A stretch of DNA of 64,000 nt from Gordonia westfalica (GTDB lineage Bacteria > Actinomycetota > Actinomycetes > Mycobacteriales > Mycobacteriaceae): NCBI RefSeq assembly GCF_900105725.1, contig NZ_FNLM01000034.1, positions 2,542,001 through 2,606,000 on the forward strand. The letters run 5' to 3'. Both the position numbers and the translations under genes were made by a program. This document shows, piece by piece, positions 35,745-44,379 of the stretch (the first letter of the stretch is position 1; every line of letters starts with the position of its first letter). A model generated the notes under the pieces. It did not search any database, had not been told where the DNA came from, and was given only the letters and a program-made list of their open reading frames with translations.

Positions 35745-36671
35745 ATGACCGCCGTACGCCATCTCGCCGACGCCTCCGTCGAGGTCCCGGACACCTACCA
35801 GCACGACATGGTGCCGCGGACCAGGCGATCGCACCGCCGGCGCCGCCCGGTGACCCGCCCCGCCGACCTCGTCACCGTCATCGGTCCGACGCTCTCCGTC
35901 GCGAACGTGATCATGCAGCTGTCCAACCCGAAGGTCGGGTACGGCGTCCACGAGAGCCGCGTGCCGCAGGGCAACGCCATCAAACGCCCGATCAAACGCG
36001 CCCGCACCACCGGCACCTTCCTGGCCGTGGCACTGATGGGCAACGACTCCGACAAGGAGTACATCCACAACTGCGTCGGCCGCGTCCACGACCAGGTCTA
36101 TTCCACCGAGACCAGCCCCGTCCGCTACAGCGCCAACGACTCCCGTCTGCAGCTGTGGGTAGCGGTGTGCCTGCTCAAGTACTTCATCGACCAGTACGAG
36201 CTGATCTACGGACCGCTCACCGAGGCGGAGAAGCACCTGGTGCTCACCGAGTCGCATCCGCTCGGCACCGCACTCAACGTCCCCCGCGACAAGTGGCCGG
36301 CGACCTACGACGACCTCCTCGTCTACTGGAACAGCCAGTTGGCCGAACTGCGCATCGACGAGCCGGTCCGGCAGGAGCTGAGCAGCCTCGCCGACCTCTC
36401 CTTCCTGGAGTTCCGCGCCGGCGTCGTCGGCACCGTCGCCCACAAGACGCTCGGCGGTTTCCTCACCTACGCGATCAACGCCGGCCTCCCGCCGGAGTTC
36501 CGGGCGATGATGGGCTGGACCTGGACAGAGGACGACGCCCGCCGCTACCAGGCGATTCTCGCCGCGCTGCGCGTCGTCGACCCAGTCGTGGCACCCGTGC
36601 TGCGCGGTATTTTCCGGCTGAACATCGTCGACCTGCGGGTGCGCCGCCGGCTCGGCATCCCCGTGTTCTGA
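35745..36671 (+). CDS. MpaB-like (DUF2236) oxygenase-family protein
   Basis: 308 residues from an ATG at 35745. The sequence follows the ER-bound oxygenase MpaB / latex-clearing protein family pattern: QLSNPKVGYGVHESR, then TTGTFLAVALMGNDSDKEYIHNCVGRVHDQVYS with a His likely near the heme/active site, LQLWVAVCLLKYFIDQYELIYGPLTEAEK and PATYDDLLVYWNSQL. Actinobacterial members are mostly uncharacterised. A stand-alone gene with a Gly/Asp-poor basic N-terminus (RTRRSHRRRRPVTR). It sits just upstream of the XPB helicase with no evident functional link. Confidence 0.8.
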   Translation: MTAVRHLADASVEVPDTYQHDMVPRTRRSHRRRRPVTRPADLVTVIGPTLSVANVIMQLSNPKVGYGVHESRVPQGNAIKRPIKRARTTGTFLAVALMGNDSDKEYIHNCVGRVHDQVYSTETSPVRYSANDSRLQLWVAVCLLKYFIDQYELIYGPLTEAEKHLVLTESHPLGTALNVPRDKWPATYDDLLVYWNSQLAELRIDEPVRQELSSLADLSFLEFRAGVVGTVAHKTLGGFLTYAINAGLPPEFRAMMGWTWTEDDARRYQAILAALRVVDPVVAPVLRGIFRLNIVDLRVRRRLGIPVF

Positions 36672-36717
36672 CCCACAAACTCACCCGTCGCTGACAATCA
36701 CCGCTCCCATCTGGACA

Positions 36718-38397
36718 ATGGAGCGGGTGACCGATGGACCCCTGATCGTGCAATCCGACAAAACGCTGCTGCTCGAGGTCGACCACCCCGATGCGCAGGC
36801 CGCTCGTCAGGCGATCGCACCTTTCGCCGAACTCGAACGTGCTCCCGAGCACGTCCACACCTACCGGGTCACGCCGCTCGCGCTGTGGAATGCGCGCGCT
36901 GCGGGCCACGACGCCGAGCAGGTCGTCGACGCGCTGGTCACGTACTCGCGCTACGCAGTCCCCCAGCCGCTGCTGATGGACGTCGTCGACACGATGGGCC
37001 GCTTCGGCCGCCTGCAGCTGGTCAAGCACCCGGCGCACGGCCTCACGCTCGTCAGCCTCGACCGCGCGGTGCTGGTCGAGGTCATGCGCAACAAGAAGGT
37101 CGCCCCGATGTTGGGTGCGCAACTCGACGACGACACCGTCGTCGTGCATCCGTCCGAGCGCGGCCGCCTCAAGCAGGTGCTGCTGAAGGTCGGCTGGCCG
37201 GCCGAGGACCTCGCCGGTTACGTCGACGGCGAGGCGCACCCCATCGACCTCGCCCAGGACGACTGGCATCTGCGCGACTACCAGGAGATGGCGGCCGACT
37301 CGTTCTGGGCCGGCGGATCGGGCGTCGTCGTGCTGCCGTGTGGTGCGGGTAAGACGATGGTCGGCGCGGCCGCGATGGCCAAGGCCGGCGCCACCACCCT
37401 GATCCTGGTCACCAACACCGTCGCCGGGCGGCAGTGGAAGCGCGAGCTCGTCGCCCGCACCACGCTGACCGAGGACGAGATCGGCGAATACTCCGGCGAA
37501 CGCAAGGAGATCCGCCCGGTCACCATCGCGACCTACCAGGTGATGACGCGAAAGTCGAAGGGCGAGTACAAGAATCTCGACCTCTTCGACTCCCGCGACT
37601 GGGGCCTGATCATCTACGACGAGGTGCACCTGCTGCCCGCACCGGTCTTCCGCATGACCGCCGACCTCCAGTCGCGCCGCCGCCTCGGCCTCACCGCGAC
37701 CCTGGTCCGCGAAGACGGCCGCGAGGGTGACGTCTTCTCCCTCATCGGCCCCAAGCGCTACGACGCCCCGTGGAAGGACATCGAGGCGCAGGGCTGGATC
37801 GCGCCCGCCGAGTGCATCGAGGTCCGCGTGACCCTCACCGACGAGGAGCGCCTGCAGTACGCGGTCGCCGAGCCGGAGGAGAAGTACAAGCTCTGCTCGA
37901 CCGCGCACACCAAGGTCAACGTGGTGAAGGCGATCCTGAACAAGCACCAGCACCAGCAGACGCTGGTCATCGGCGCCTACATCGACCAGCTGGAGGAACT
38001 CGGCCGCGAACTCGACTGTCCGGTCATCCAGGGGTCGACGAAGAACAAGGAGCGCGAGATCCTGTTCGACCGCTTCCGCACCGGCGAACTGCAGACGCTC
38101 GTCGTGTCGAAGGTCGCCAACTTCTCCATCGACCTGCCCGAGGCGTCCGTCGCCGTGCAGGTGTCGGGCACCTTCGGGTCACGGCAGGAAGAGGCCCAGC
38201 GCCTCGGCCGCCTGCTCCGGCCGAAACACGACGGCGGACAGGCCCACTTCTACTCGGTGGTCTCCCGCGACACCCTCGACGCCGACTACGCCGCCCACCG
38301 GCAGCGCTTCCTCGCCGAACAGGGCTACGCCTACCGCATCACCGACGCCGACGACCTCCTCGGCCCGACCATCGGGGACCCCACCTCGGCGGACTGA
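36718..38397 (+). CDS. DNA repair helicase XPB (ERCC3-like)
   Basis: 559 residues from an ATG at 36718; a GTG at 36727 is an alternative. SF2 helicase of the bacterial XPB group: damage-recognition-like N-terminus, RED-like region, Walker A LPCGAGKT near residues 206-213, motif II DEVH near 302-305 (IYDEVHLLP), motif III LTATLVRED, and motif VI RLGRLLRP. Bacterial XPB unwinds 3'-5' and acts in nucleotide-excision-type repair. It corresponds to Rv0861c in M. tuberculosis and follows the Rv0862c-like gene there as here, though the IS110 element and MpaB gene intervene in this window. Confidence 0.95.
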   Translation: MERVTDGPLIVQSDKTLLLEVDHPDAQAARQAIAPFAELERAPEHVHTYRVTPLALWNARAAGHDAEQVVDALVTYSRYAVPQPLLMDVVDTMGRFGRLQLVKHPAHGLTLVSLDRAVLVEVMRNKKVAPMLGAQLDDDTVVVHPSERGRLKQVLLKVGWPAEDLAGYVDGEAHPIDLAQDDWHLRDYQEMAADSFWAGGSGVVVLPCGAGKTMVGAAAMAKAGATTLILVTNTVAGRQWKRELVARTTLTEDEIGEYSGERKEIRPVTIATYQVMTRKSKGEYKNLDLFDSRDWGLIIYDEVHLLPAPVFRMTADLQSRRRLGLTATLVREDGREGDVFSLIGPKRYDAPWKDIEAQGWIAPAECIEVRVTLTDEERLQYAVAEPEEKYKLCSTAHTKVNVVKAILNKHQHQQTLVIGAYIDQLEELGRELDCPVIQGSTKNKEREILFDRFRTGELQTLVVSKVANFSIDLPEASVAVQVSGTFGSRQEEAQRLGRLLRPKHDGGQAHFYSVVSRDTLDADYAAHRQRFLAEQGYAYRITDADDLLGPTIGDPTSAD

Positions 38398-38403
38398 CGT
38401 CCC

Positions 38404-38537
38404 TGCTGCTGGTTGAGTAGGCGAGGAGCCTGCGACGAGCCGTCCTTGCTGCTGGTTGAGTAGGCGAGGAGCTTGCGACGAGCCGTCCTTGCTGCTGGTT
38501 GAGTAGGCGAGGAGCTTGCGACGAGCCGTATCGAAAC
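38404..38537. repeat. Three tandem copies of a ~43-bp repeat
   Basis: Units tgctgctggttgagtaggcg then aggagc(c/t)tgcgacgagccg, starting about 38404, 38447 and 38490; the last ends tatcgaaacc. They occupy the gap between the converging XPB and kinase genes. Confidence 0.85.
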
Positions 38538-38538
38538 C

Positions 38539-40284
38539 TCAGATCTCGACCAGGCAGTACCCGATCGACTCCGGCTGGACGAACGTCCAGCGGGCCTCGC
38601 CGGCCGCGCAGGTGACCGACGACCCGCCACGGGTGTTCACGCGCGCGAGGACCGTCCGCAACGCGGGCGCGCTCGTGCACGGCACCTCGCGATAGTCGGC
38701 CAGCGACCCGCCCTCCTTTGGGATCAGGTAGCAGAGCCCCTCGTAGAAGTTCGGTGTCAGGCACAGCTTTCGGGTGCTGTTCGGGAAGGTCAGCGTCGAA
38801 TTCTGTTCGCTGGCACACGGAGTCGCCGTCGGGATGATCGACGCGGTGTAGAAGTTCATCCCCGACGAGTCGCAGTCGATCTTCGACGCCAGCACCGTCG
38901 TCGACGATCCCGCCTGCATGGCGATGCCGACGCATTCGCCGATTCCCACGTCGTCGGGTCCGGTGACCGACAACGGCGTCGTGTCGGTGGTCCGGGCCGC
39001 GGGGCTCTCACTCGGCGTGGTTCCGGTGGACTCCGTCGGTCCCGCGGAAGTCGTCGACGTGCCACCGGCCTCGGGGGCGGTCGACACCTTCGTCGCCACA
39101 TAGACGACGCCACCGACGATCGCGAGAACCAGGACGAGCGCGAGCGCACCCAGTGCGATCAGCACCCCCGACCCTTTCTTCTTCGGTGGCGGCGTCGGGT
39201 AACCGGGCTGCGACGGATAACCCTGGTAGCCAGGGGAATACGTGCCCGGCGGAGGTTGGCCGGGCGGATGGCCCGGCGGTGACCCCGCATACGACGGGCC
39301 GCCCCCGTACGGCGGCTGCACAGGCCGGGGAGGTTGCTGCGGCTGATGGGCGCCCGGTTGCTGATACGGCGCACCGACGACGGGCCCCGGCGTCGAACCC
39401 GGGGAGCGCAGCGTCGGCTCTTTGGACAGTCTCGGCGGTTCCGGAGTGGTGAGTGCCCGTTCGAGTTCGACGCCGAACTCGCGGCACGACGGGTAGCGAC
39501 GGTCGGGTTCCTTGGCCAGCGCCCGGCCGAACACCGCGTCGGCTGCGGGCGAGATCCCGGGGCGCAGGCTCGACAGTCGCGGCGGCATCGACTGCAGGTG
39601 GTGGGCGATGATCGACGCCGTGCTGGCGCCCTGGAACGGCGGTCGGCCGGTGAGGAGTTCGAAGACGGTGGCGGCGAGGGCGTACTGGTCGGCGCGGGCG
39701 TCGACCGTGTCGCCCAGCAGCTGCTCCGGCGCCGCGTAGGCCACGGTGCCGAGGAAGACGTTGGTCGACGTCAGGTGGCTGACGTCCTGTTCGGACTTCG
39801 CGATCCCGAAGTCCGCGAGCAACACTCGCGGTTCCGGGCCGTCGACGCCCTGCAGCAGGATGTTGGCGGGTTTGACGTCGCGGTGCAGCAGCCCGGTGGC
39901 GTGGGCGCGGTCGAGGGCGGCGCCGACGGATCGGACGATGGCGATGACGGTCTGCGGATCGAGGCCCTGCGGCGTCTTCCGCAGTAGTTTGAGGGCATCG
40001 ATGCCGTCGATGAATTCCATCGCGATCCACAGATGACCGTCGTACTCACCGGAGTTGAAGATCGTGACGATCGACGGATGCACGACGCTCGACGCGTGTT
40101 CGGCCTCTTTGACGAACCGTTGCCGGTACATCGGGTCGCGGCTGAGTTCGGCGGGCAGGACTTTCAACGCCTCGTTGCGCGGCAGGTGCGGGTGCCGGGC
40201 CAGATAGATCTCGCCCATTCCGCCCCGGCCGATGAGTCGGATGATCGTGTAGCCGGCGAAGTGCTCGCCGGGGTTCCGCGGCAT
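38539..40284 (-). CDS. Membrane Ser/Thr kinase with Cys-rich sensor domain
   Basis: 581 residues from an ATG at 40284. Kinase domain about 10-275: GRGGMGEI 19-26, K41, HRDVKPAN 134-141, DFG 158-160, so predicted active. A Pro/Gly/Tyr-rich linker (290-365) leads to a TM helix (about 373-397), then a Thr/Ser stretch and a ~140-residue outer domain with eight cysteines (IGECVGI ... DCDSSGMNF ... LTFPNSTRKLCLTPNF ... GLCYLIPKEGGSLADYREVPC ... CAAGEARW ... YCLVEI). That outer domain is clearly homologous to the secreted lipoprotein encoded immediately upstream (40425-40979). A PknF/PknB-type receptor kinase with unknown ligand. Confidence 0.92.
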   Translation of the reverse strand: MPRNPGEHFAGYTIIRLIGRGGMGEIYLARHPHLPRNEALKVLPAELSRDPMYRQRFVKEAEHASSVVHPSIVTIFNSGEYDGHLWIAMEFIDGIDALKLLRKTPQGLDPQTVIAIVRSVGAALDRAHATGLLHRDVKPANILLQGVDGPEPRVLLADFGIAKSEQDVSHLTSTNVFLGTVAYAAPEQLLGDTVDARADQYALAATVFELLTGRPPFQGASTASIIAHHLQSMPPRLSSLRPGISPAADAVFGRALAKEPDRRYPSCREFGVELERALTTPEPPRLSKEPTLRSPGSTPGPVVGAPYQQPGAHQPQQPPRPVQPPYGGGPSYAGSPPGHPPGQPPPGTYSPGYQGYPSQPGYPTPPPKKKGSGVLIALGALALVLVLAIVGGVVYVATKVSTAPEAGGTSTTSAGPTESTGTTPSESPAARTTDTTPLSVTGPDDVGIGECVGIAMQAGSSTTVLASKIDCDSSGMNFYTASIIPTATPCASEQNSTLTFPNSTRKLCLTPNFYEGLCYLIPKEGGSLADYREVPCTSAPALRTVLARVNTRGGSSVTCAAGEARWTFVQPESIGYCLVEI

Positions 40285-40424
40285 TCGCTCCTCCTCATCC
40301 TCCTCGGGCAGGTGGCCTCAGTCTGACACCCCGAGATCGTGCGCGGCGACCACAATGTGTCGCGGCGTCGCTCAGTTGGACCACCCCAGGCACGGCGCGG
40401 GATGGTCCGATCGAGGGGGTGAGG

Positions 40425-40979
40425 TCAGCCGCCGGACAACGAGGCCAGGCAGAAGACGCGCGGTTCCGGCTTCTCGTAGGCGGCTTTGACCTGGCCTTCG
40501 GCGCATTCGAGGGAGCCGTCGCCGGTCGTCTCGACGAGGTAGACCACGGAGTCCGGACCCGCGTCGGCGTTGCAGTCGACCTCCTTGAAGTCGACCAGCG
40601 AACCGCCCGCCGACTGCGGGATCGCATAGCACTCACCCTGCGCGAAGTTCGGCATCAGGCACAGGCGGTCGGAGGTGTCCGGGAAGGTCAGGTAGTTCTC
40701 GAACTCGCCGCACTCCCCCGGCACGACCTGCGACGCGATGAAGGTCATCCCCTCGGCGTCACAACCCGACTTCGTCGCCTCGACGTTCGAATCGTCGCCA
40801 TCGGTCGACCTGACCTGCACACATTGCCCGATCGCCACATCCGTCGGCTTGGAGACGTTGTTGGTCACCCGCTCGACCGAAGAACATGCGCCCAGGACGA
40901 CGAGCGCGACACACGCCGCAATCGCGACGACCACGCGTCTCGCACGATTGCGCGTTCGAACCTCCGATGGCTCTGCCAT
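40425..40979 (-). CDS. Lipoprotein paralogous to the adjacent kinase's sensor domain (LppU-like)
   Basis: 184 residues from an ATG at 40979. Lipoprotein signal peptide with basic RTRNRARR, hydrophobic VVVAIAACVALVVLGAC and lipobox LGAC. The mature domain matches the outer domain of the neighbouring kinase block by block: IGQCVQV / IGECVGI, CDAEGMTFIASQV / CDSSGMNFYTASI, LTFPDTSDRLCLMPNFAQGECYAIP / LTFPNSTRKLCLTPNFYEGLCYLIP, GGSLVDFKEVDC / GGSLADYREVPC. Same strand, 140 bp before the kinase start, so probably one transcript. It may compete for or present the kinase ligand, or be a partner of the receptor. Similar lipoproteins (LppU type) exist in mycobacteria. Confidence 0.85.
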   Translation of the reverse strand: MAEPSEVRTRNRARRVVVAIAACVALVVLGACSSVERVTNNVSKPTDVAIGQCVQVRSTDGDDSNVEATKSGCDAEGMTFIASQVVPGECGEFENYLTFPDTSDRLCLMPNFAQGECYAIPQSAGGSLVDFKEVDCNADAGPDSVVYLVETTGDGSLECAEGQVKAAYEKPEPRVFCLASLSGG

Positions 40980-41081
40980 GCGAGGGATCGTACGCTGCAA
41001 TGACGTTGCAAAGCGCGGAAATCAGGCAGTTCAGACCGCGTCCGCGAGCTGTCCGAATCCGTGATGTGCCACCCTGGACGC

Positions 41082-42248
41082 ATGTCGTTCGAGAACAGGA
41101 CCGCGACCCGTCTGCGGCCGTTCATGACCACGATCTTCGCCGAGATGTCGGCTCTCGCCGTCGAGCACGGGGCGATCAATCTGGGGCAGGGCTTCCCCGA
41201 CACCGACGGCCCGGAGTCGATGCTCGAAGCCGCCCGACGCGCCATCACCGACGGCCACAACCAGTACCCGCCCGGCATCGGGGTTCCGGAGCTGCGGCAT
41301 GCGGTGGCGCGCCACCAGCGCGAGCACTACGAACTCGACTACGACCCCGACCGCGAAGTACTCATCACGGTCGGTGCCACCGAGGCGATCGCCGGTGCCG
41401 TCGTCGGGCTGATCGAGCCGGGCGACGAGGTCATCATGATCGAGCCCTACTACGACGCCTACGCGGCCACGGTCGCGATGGCGAGCGGTGTCCGACGCGT
41501 CGTGCCGCTCGTCGAAGACGGCGACGGTTTCCGCCTGGAACGCGAACGTCTCGCAAATGCTTTCGGCCCGAAAAGCGCAGTGTTCATCGTGAATACGCCG
41601 CACAATCCGACGGGCACCGTGCTGTCCGACGACGACCTCGCCGAGATCGCCCGCCTCTGCATCGAATTCGACGTCATCGCCGTGTGCGACGAGGTGTACG
41701 AGCACCTGCTCTTCGACGGCCGCACCCACACGCCGCTGGCGACGCTGCCCGGCATGCGCGAGCGCACCCTCCGGATCTCCAGCGCCGCGAAGACTTTCAA
41801 CTGCACCGGCTGGAAGGTCGGCTGGATCAGCGGGCCTCCCGAGCTGATCGCCGCGACCAAGACCGCCAAGCAGTACATGTCCTACGTCGGTTCCGGTCCG
41901 TTCCAGCCGGCCGTCGCCCAGGCCCTCGACAACGAGATGGGTTGGGTCCGCGCGTCGGCCGCCGCGCTGCAGGACAAGCGCGACATGATCACCGCCGCCC
42001 TCCTCGACGTCGGCTTCGACGTACACCGCAGCGAGGCAACCTATTTCGTCTGCGCCGACCCGCGCCCCCTCGGCTTCGACGACGGCATCGAGTTCTGCCG
42101 GTCCCTACCGGAGCGCATCGGCGTCGCCGCCGTGCCGGTCAGCGTCTTCGCCGACGACCGCGAACCCTGGCACCACCTCGTCCGCTTCGCCTTCGCCAAG
42201 CGCGACGACGTCATCGCCGAAGCCGCGGACCGGTTGCGAAAGCTGTGA
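41082..42248 (+). CDS. dapC: PLP aminotransferase, DapC-type (N-succinyldiaminopimelate aminotransferase)
   Basis: 388 residues from an ATG at 41082. Fold-type I aminotransferase: INLGQGFPDTDGP at the start, NTPHNPTGTVLS, the D-x-Y pair CDEVYEHL, and the PLP lysine in SSAAKTFNCTGWKVGWISGP near residue 235; arginine near the end (LVRFAFAKRDD). The sequence type matches Rv0858c, proposed as DapC for lysine/peptidoglycan precursor synthesis, and it lies near XPB as in mycobacteria (fadA/fadB absent between). Kynurenine/methionine-type aminotransferases are close relatives, so substrate is moderately certain. Confidence 0.88.
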   Translation: MSFENRTATRLRPFMTTIFAEMSALAVEHGAINLGQGFPDTDGPESMLEAARRAITDGHNQYPPGIGVPELRHAVARHQREHYELDYDPDREVLITVGATEAIAGAVVGLIEPGDEVIMIEPYYDAYAATVAMASGVRRVVPLVEDGDGFRLERERLANAFGPKSAVFIVNTPHNPTGTVLSDDDLAEIARLCIEFDVIAVCDEVYEHLLFDGRTHTPLATLPGMRERTLRISSAAKTFNCTGWKVGWISGPPELIAATKTAKQYMSYVGSGPFQPAVAQALDNEMGWVRASAAALQDKRDMITAALLDVGFDVHRSEATYFVCADPRPLGFDDGIEFCRSLPERIGVAAVPVSVFADDREPWHHLVRFAFAKRDDVIAEAADRLRKL

Positions 42249-42327
42249 AGCCTGCTCCTCGAGTAGCGAGCCCCGCACTGCTCCTTGAGTAGCGAGCTTG
42301 CGAGCGTATCGAAAGGGAGCGACACGA

Positions 42328-42491
42328 CCCCCGCTCCCTGAGGTGCGAGGAGCGCAAGCGACGAGCCACCCCCGCTCCCTGAGGTGCGAGGAGCGCAAGC
42401 GACGAGCCACCCCCGCTCCCTGAGGTGCGAGGAGCGCAAGCGACGAGCCACCCCCGCTCCCTGAGGTGCGAGGAGCGCAAGCGACGAGCCT
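42328..42491. repeat. Perfect 41-bp x 4 tandem repeat plus flanking dispersed repeat
   Basis: Four units beginning at 42328, 42369, 42410 and 42451, each cccccgctccctgaggtgcg followed by aggagcgcaagcgacgagcca. Just before, at about 42265-42315, is a 'ccttgagtagcgagcttgcg...tatcgaaag' copy of the related family. The 367-bp gap 42249-42615 between the converging genes holds only these repeats. Confidence 0.9.
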
Positions 42492-42615
42492 CGAAGGGCC
42501 GGCGACCCACCGTCGCCCACCCAACTACCGGTCGACGTCAACCCGACCCGCAGACGTCGATCGACGTCTGCCGGTCGAGTTGAGGTTCGGCAGTCGGGGC
42601 TCCGGACGTCCCAGC

Positions 42616-43599
42616 TCAGCGCAACGCGGGCACCACGTGCTCCTCGAACAACTCAAGGTCCTCGCGGTCGTGGGCGATGTTCGGGAAGTAGAAGATCCCG
42701 TAGGTCATACCGGCTGCCTTGAGCCCACGAAGGTTGTCCGCGACCTGCTCCGGGGTTCCGACCGCAGGCATCCCGCGAAACGCGCCCATGCTGCCCGACG
42801 CCGCTTCCGGCCCGACGATCTTCGCCATCCCCGCCTCGAGATCGGTGAGCTTGCGCTCGACGTCGGCGTCGGTCTCACCGAGGATGACGTTGTAGTTCGA
42901 CGACCGGACGATCGAATCGAAGTCGCGTCCGAGGTCGACGCAATGCTGTTGCAGCACCGACGATTTGTGGGCGAATCCTTCGGGAGTGCCGTCGAAGTTG
43001 GTGTAATCGGCGTACTGCGCCGCGATCCGCAGCGTCTTCTTCTCACCACCGCCCGCGATCCACAGCGGCAGCTTCCCGGCGGTCGGTTGCGGCTGACAGA
43101 TCGCGTCGTTGACGGTGTAGTGCTTGCCGTCGAGGGTGGCGCGGCCGGTTTCCCACGCCTGCTTCATGATCTGCACGCCCTCGTCGAGCCGGGCGAGACG
43201 CTCACCGGCCGAGGGGAATCCGTATCCGTAGGCGCGCCATTCGTGTTCGTACCAGCCGCCGCCGATGCCCATCTGCACGCGTCCACCGGAGATCAGGTCC
43301 GCGGTGGCGGCGACCTTCGCCAGGTACATCGGGTTGCGGTAGCTCATCGCGGTGCACATCTGTCCGATGTCGACGCGACTCGTGGTCGCGGCCAGCGCGG
43401 AGACGAGCGTCCACGCCTCATGCGTGGCCTCGTCGGTCGGCAGCGGGACGGTGTGGAAGTGGTCGTAGACCCAGACCGAGTCCCAGCCGGCGGATTCAGC
43501 ACGGTTCGCCACCGACGACATCACCTCCCACTGGTTCGCCGGGTCGATGCCCACGAGATCAAGCCGCCAGCCCTGGGGAATGAAGAGTCCGAATCGCAT
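42616..43599 (-). CDS. LLM-class F420-dependent oxidoreductase
   Basis: 327 residues from an ATG at 43599. Luciferase-like TIM barrel of the F420 type: MRFGLFIPQGWRLDLVG, AGWDSVWVYDHFHTVPLP, TTSRVDIGQMCTAMSYRNPMYLAKVAATADLISGGRVQMGIGGGWYEHEWRAYGY and LPLWIAGGGEKKTLRIAAQYAD. These enzymes use reduced F420 (or FMN) to act on varied small molecules; the substrate is unknown. It is divergent from the TetR-FMO-GMC operon, with a large hairpin and an operator-like palindrome in the 198-bp gap, so it may be under the same TetR regulator. Confidence 0.9.
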   Translation of the reverse strand: MRFGLFIPQGWRLDLVGIDPANQWEVMSSVANRAESAGWDSVWVYDHFHTVPLPTDEATHEAWTLVSALAATTSRVDIGQMCTAMSYRNPMYLAKVAATADLISGGRVQMGIGGGWYEHEWRAYGYGFPSAGERLARLDEGVQIMKQAWETGRATLDGKHYTVNDAICQPQPTAGKLPLWIAGGGEKKTLRIAAQYADYTNFDGTPEGFAHKSSVLQQHCVDLGRDFDSIVRSSNYNVILGETDADVERKLTDLEAGMAKIVGPEAASGSMGAFRGMPAVGTPEQVADNLRGLKAAGMTYGIFYFPNIAHDREDLELFEEHVVPALR

Positions 43600-43657
43600 G
43601 AGGTCGAACTTACTCCGCGCGCCGGCGGGCCCCGGTGCGAGAAACTCACGCCACCGC

Positions 43658-43725
43658 AAACCCACCCTTTTTCGGCATTTCCTCCACTCTCGGCCCTGGA
43701 GGGTTTGCCGAAAAAGGGTGGGTTT
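43658..43725. repeat. Large inverted repeat (20-bp perfect arms)
   Basis: Arms aaacccaccctttttcggca (43658-43677) and tgccgaaaaagggtgggttt (43706-43725) enclose an inner stem cctcca (43681-43686) / tggagg (43697-43702). It sits in the divergent promoter region. Not a normal terminator site; could be a MITE-like remnant or a regulatory structure. Confidence 0.8.
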
Positions 43726-43758
43726 CCGCGCCGGACCCAGATCCGCCCCAAACCACTT

Positions 43759-43780
43759 ACAAGCAGTCCGGACTGTTTGT
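43759..43780. promoter_or_regulatory. Candidate TetR operator
   Basis: 22-bp palindrome with arms acaagcagtcc (43759-43769) and ggactgtttgt (43770-43780), one mismatch, ending 17 bp before the TetR GTG start. Size and place fit an autoregulatory TetR operator that could also cover the divergent oxidoreductase promoter. Confidence 0.65.
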
Positions 43781-43797
43781 GTGTTACGCTCGCCACT

Positions 43798-44379
43798 GTG
43801 ACCGAGCCCACCAGCGCCCCTCGTCGGCGAACCCAGGCCGAACGCACCGCGGCGACCCGCACCCGGGTCCTCGACGCCGCGGTCGAGGCGCTGGTCGAGG
43901 TCGGCTACGCGGCCACCACCACCCAGGAGGTCAACCGCCGTGCGGGTGTCTCCCGCGGCGCGCTGCTGCACCACTTCCCCACCCGGGAATCGCTGGTCGT
44001 CGCTGCCGTCGCCCACCTCGTCGACCGGCGCCTCGAAGAGGTCCTGTCCCGACCGCGCACCGGCGACGAGGGACTCGAGATCCTGATCGAGGCATTCAGC
44101 GGACCGCTGTTCGACGCCGCGCTCGAACTCTGGGTGGCCGCACGCTGCGACGTCGGGCTGCGCACCGCGCTGATCCCGCTCGAACAGCGTGTCTCCGACG
44201 CCCTGGCCGTGGGCTGCGCCGAACTGTTCGGCGACCGGTACACCCCACAAGAACTCGAGCTCTCCATCGAACTCGCTCGCGGCCTCGCGGTGTCGCGCAT
44301 CCTGCGATCCCCCGACGCCGACCGCGACTACCTCGACCGTCTTCTGCCCGTCTGGAAGGACCTGCTGAACCATGGCTGA
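43798..44379 (+). CDS. TetR/AcrR-family regulator
   Basis: 193 residues from a GTG at 43798 (VTEPTSAPRRRTQAERTAATRTRVLDAAVEALVEVG); the upstream open frame passes through the operator and is not used. HTH at about 35-60: YAATTTQEVNRRAGVSRGALLHHFPTRESL. The effector domain follows, with SGPLFDAALELWVAARCDVGLRTAL, which resembles regulators of steroid/terpenoid oxidation. The stop overlaps the FMO start by 8 bp, so it heads an operon with the monooxygenase and GMC oxidoreductase and probably represses it through the palindrome at 43759-43780. Confidence 0.9.
   Translation: MTEPTSAPRRRTQAERTAATRTRVLDAAVEALVEVGYAATTTQEVNRRAGVSRGALLHHFPTRESLVVAAVAHLVDRRLEEVLSRPRTGDEGLEILIEAFSGPLFDAALELWVAARCDVGLRTALIPLEQRVSDALAVGCAELFGDRYTPQELELSIELARGLAVSRILRSPDADRDYLDRLLPVWKDLLNHG

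Noticed and set aside
42328..42491. Possible CRISPR array
   Set aside because: Exact 41-bp tandem units with no spacers.
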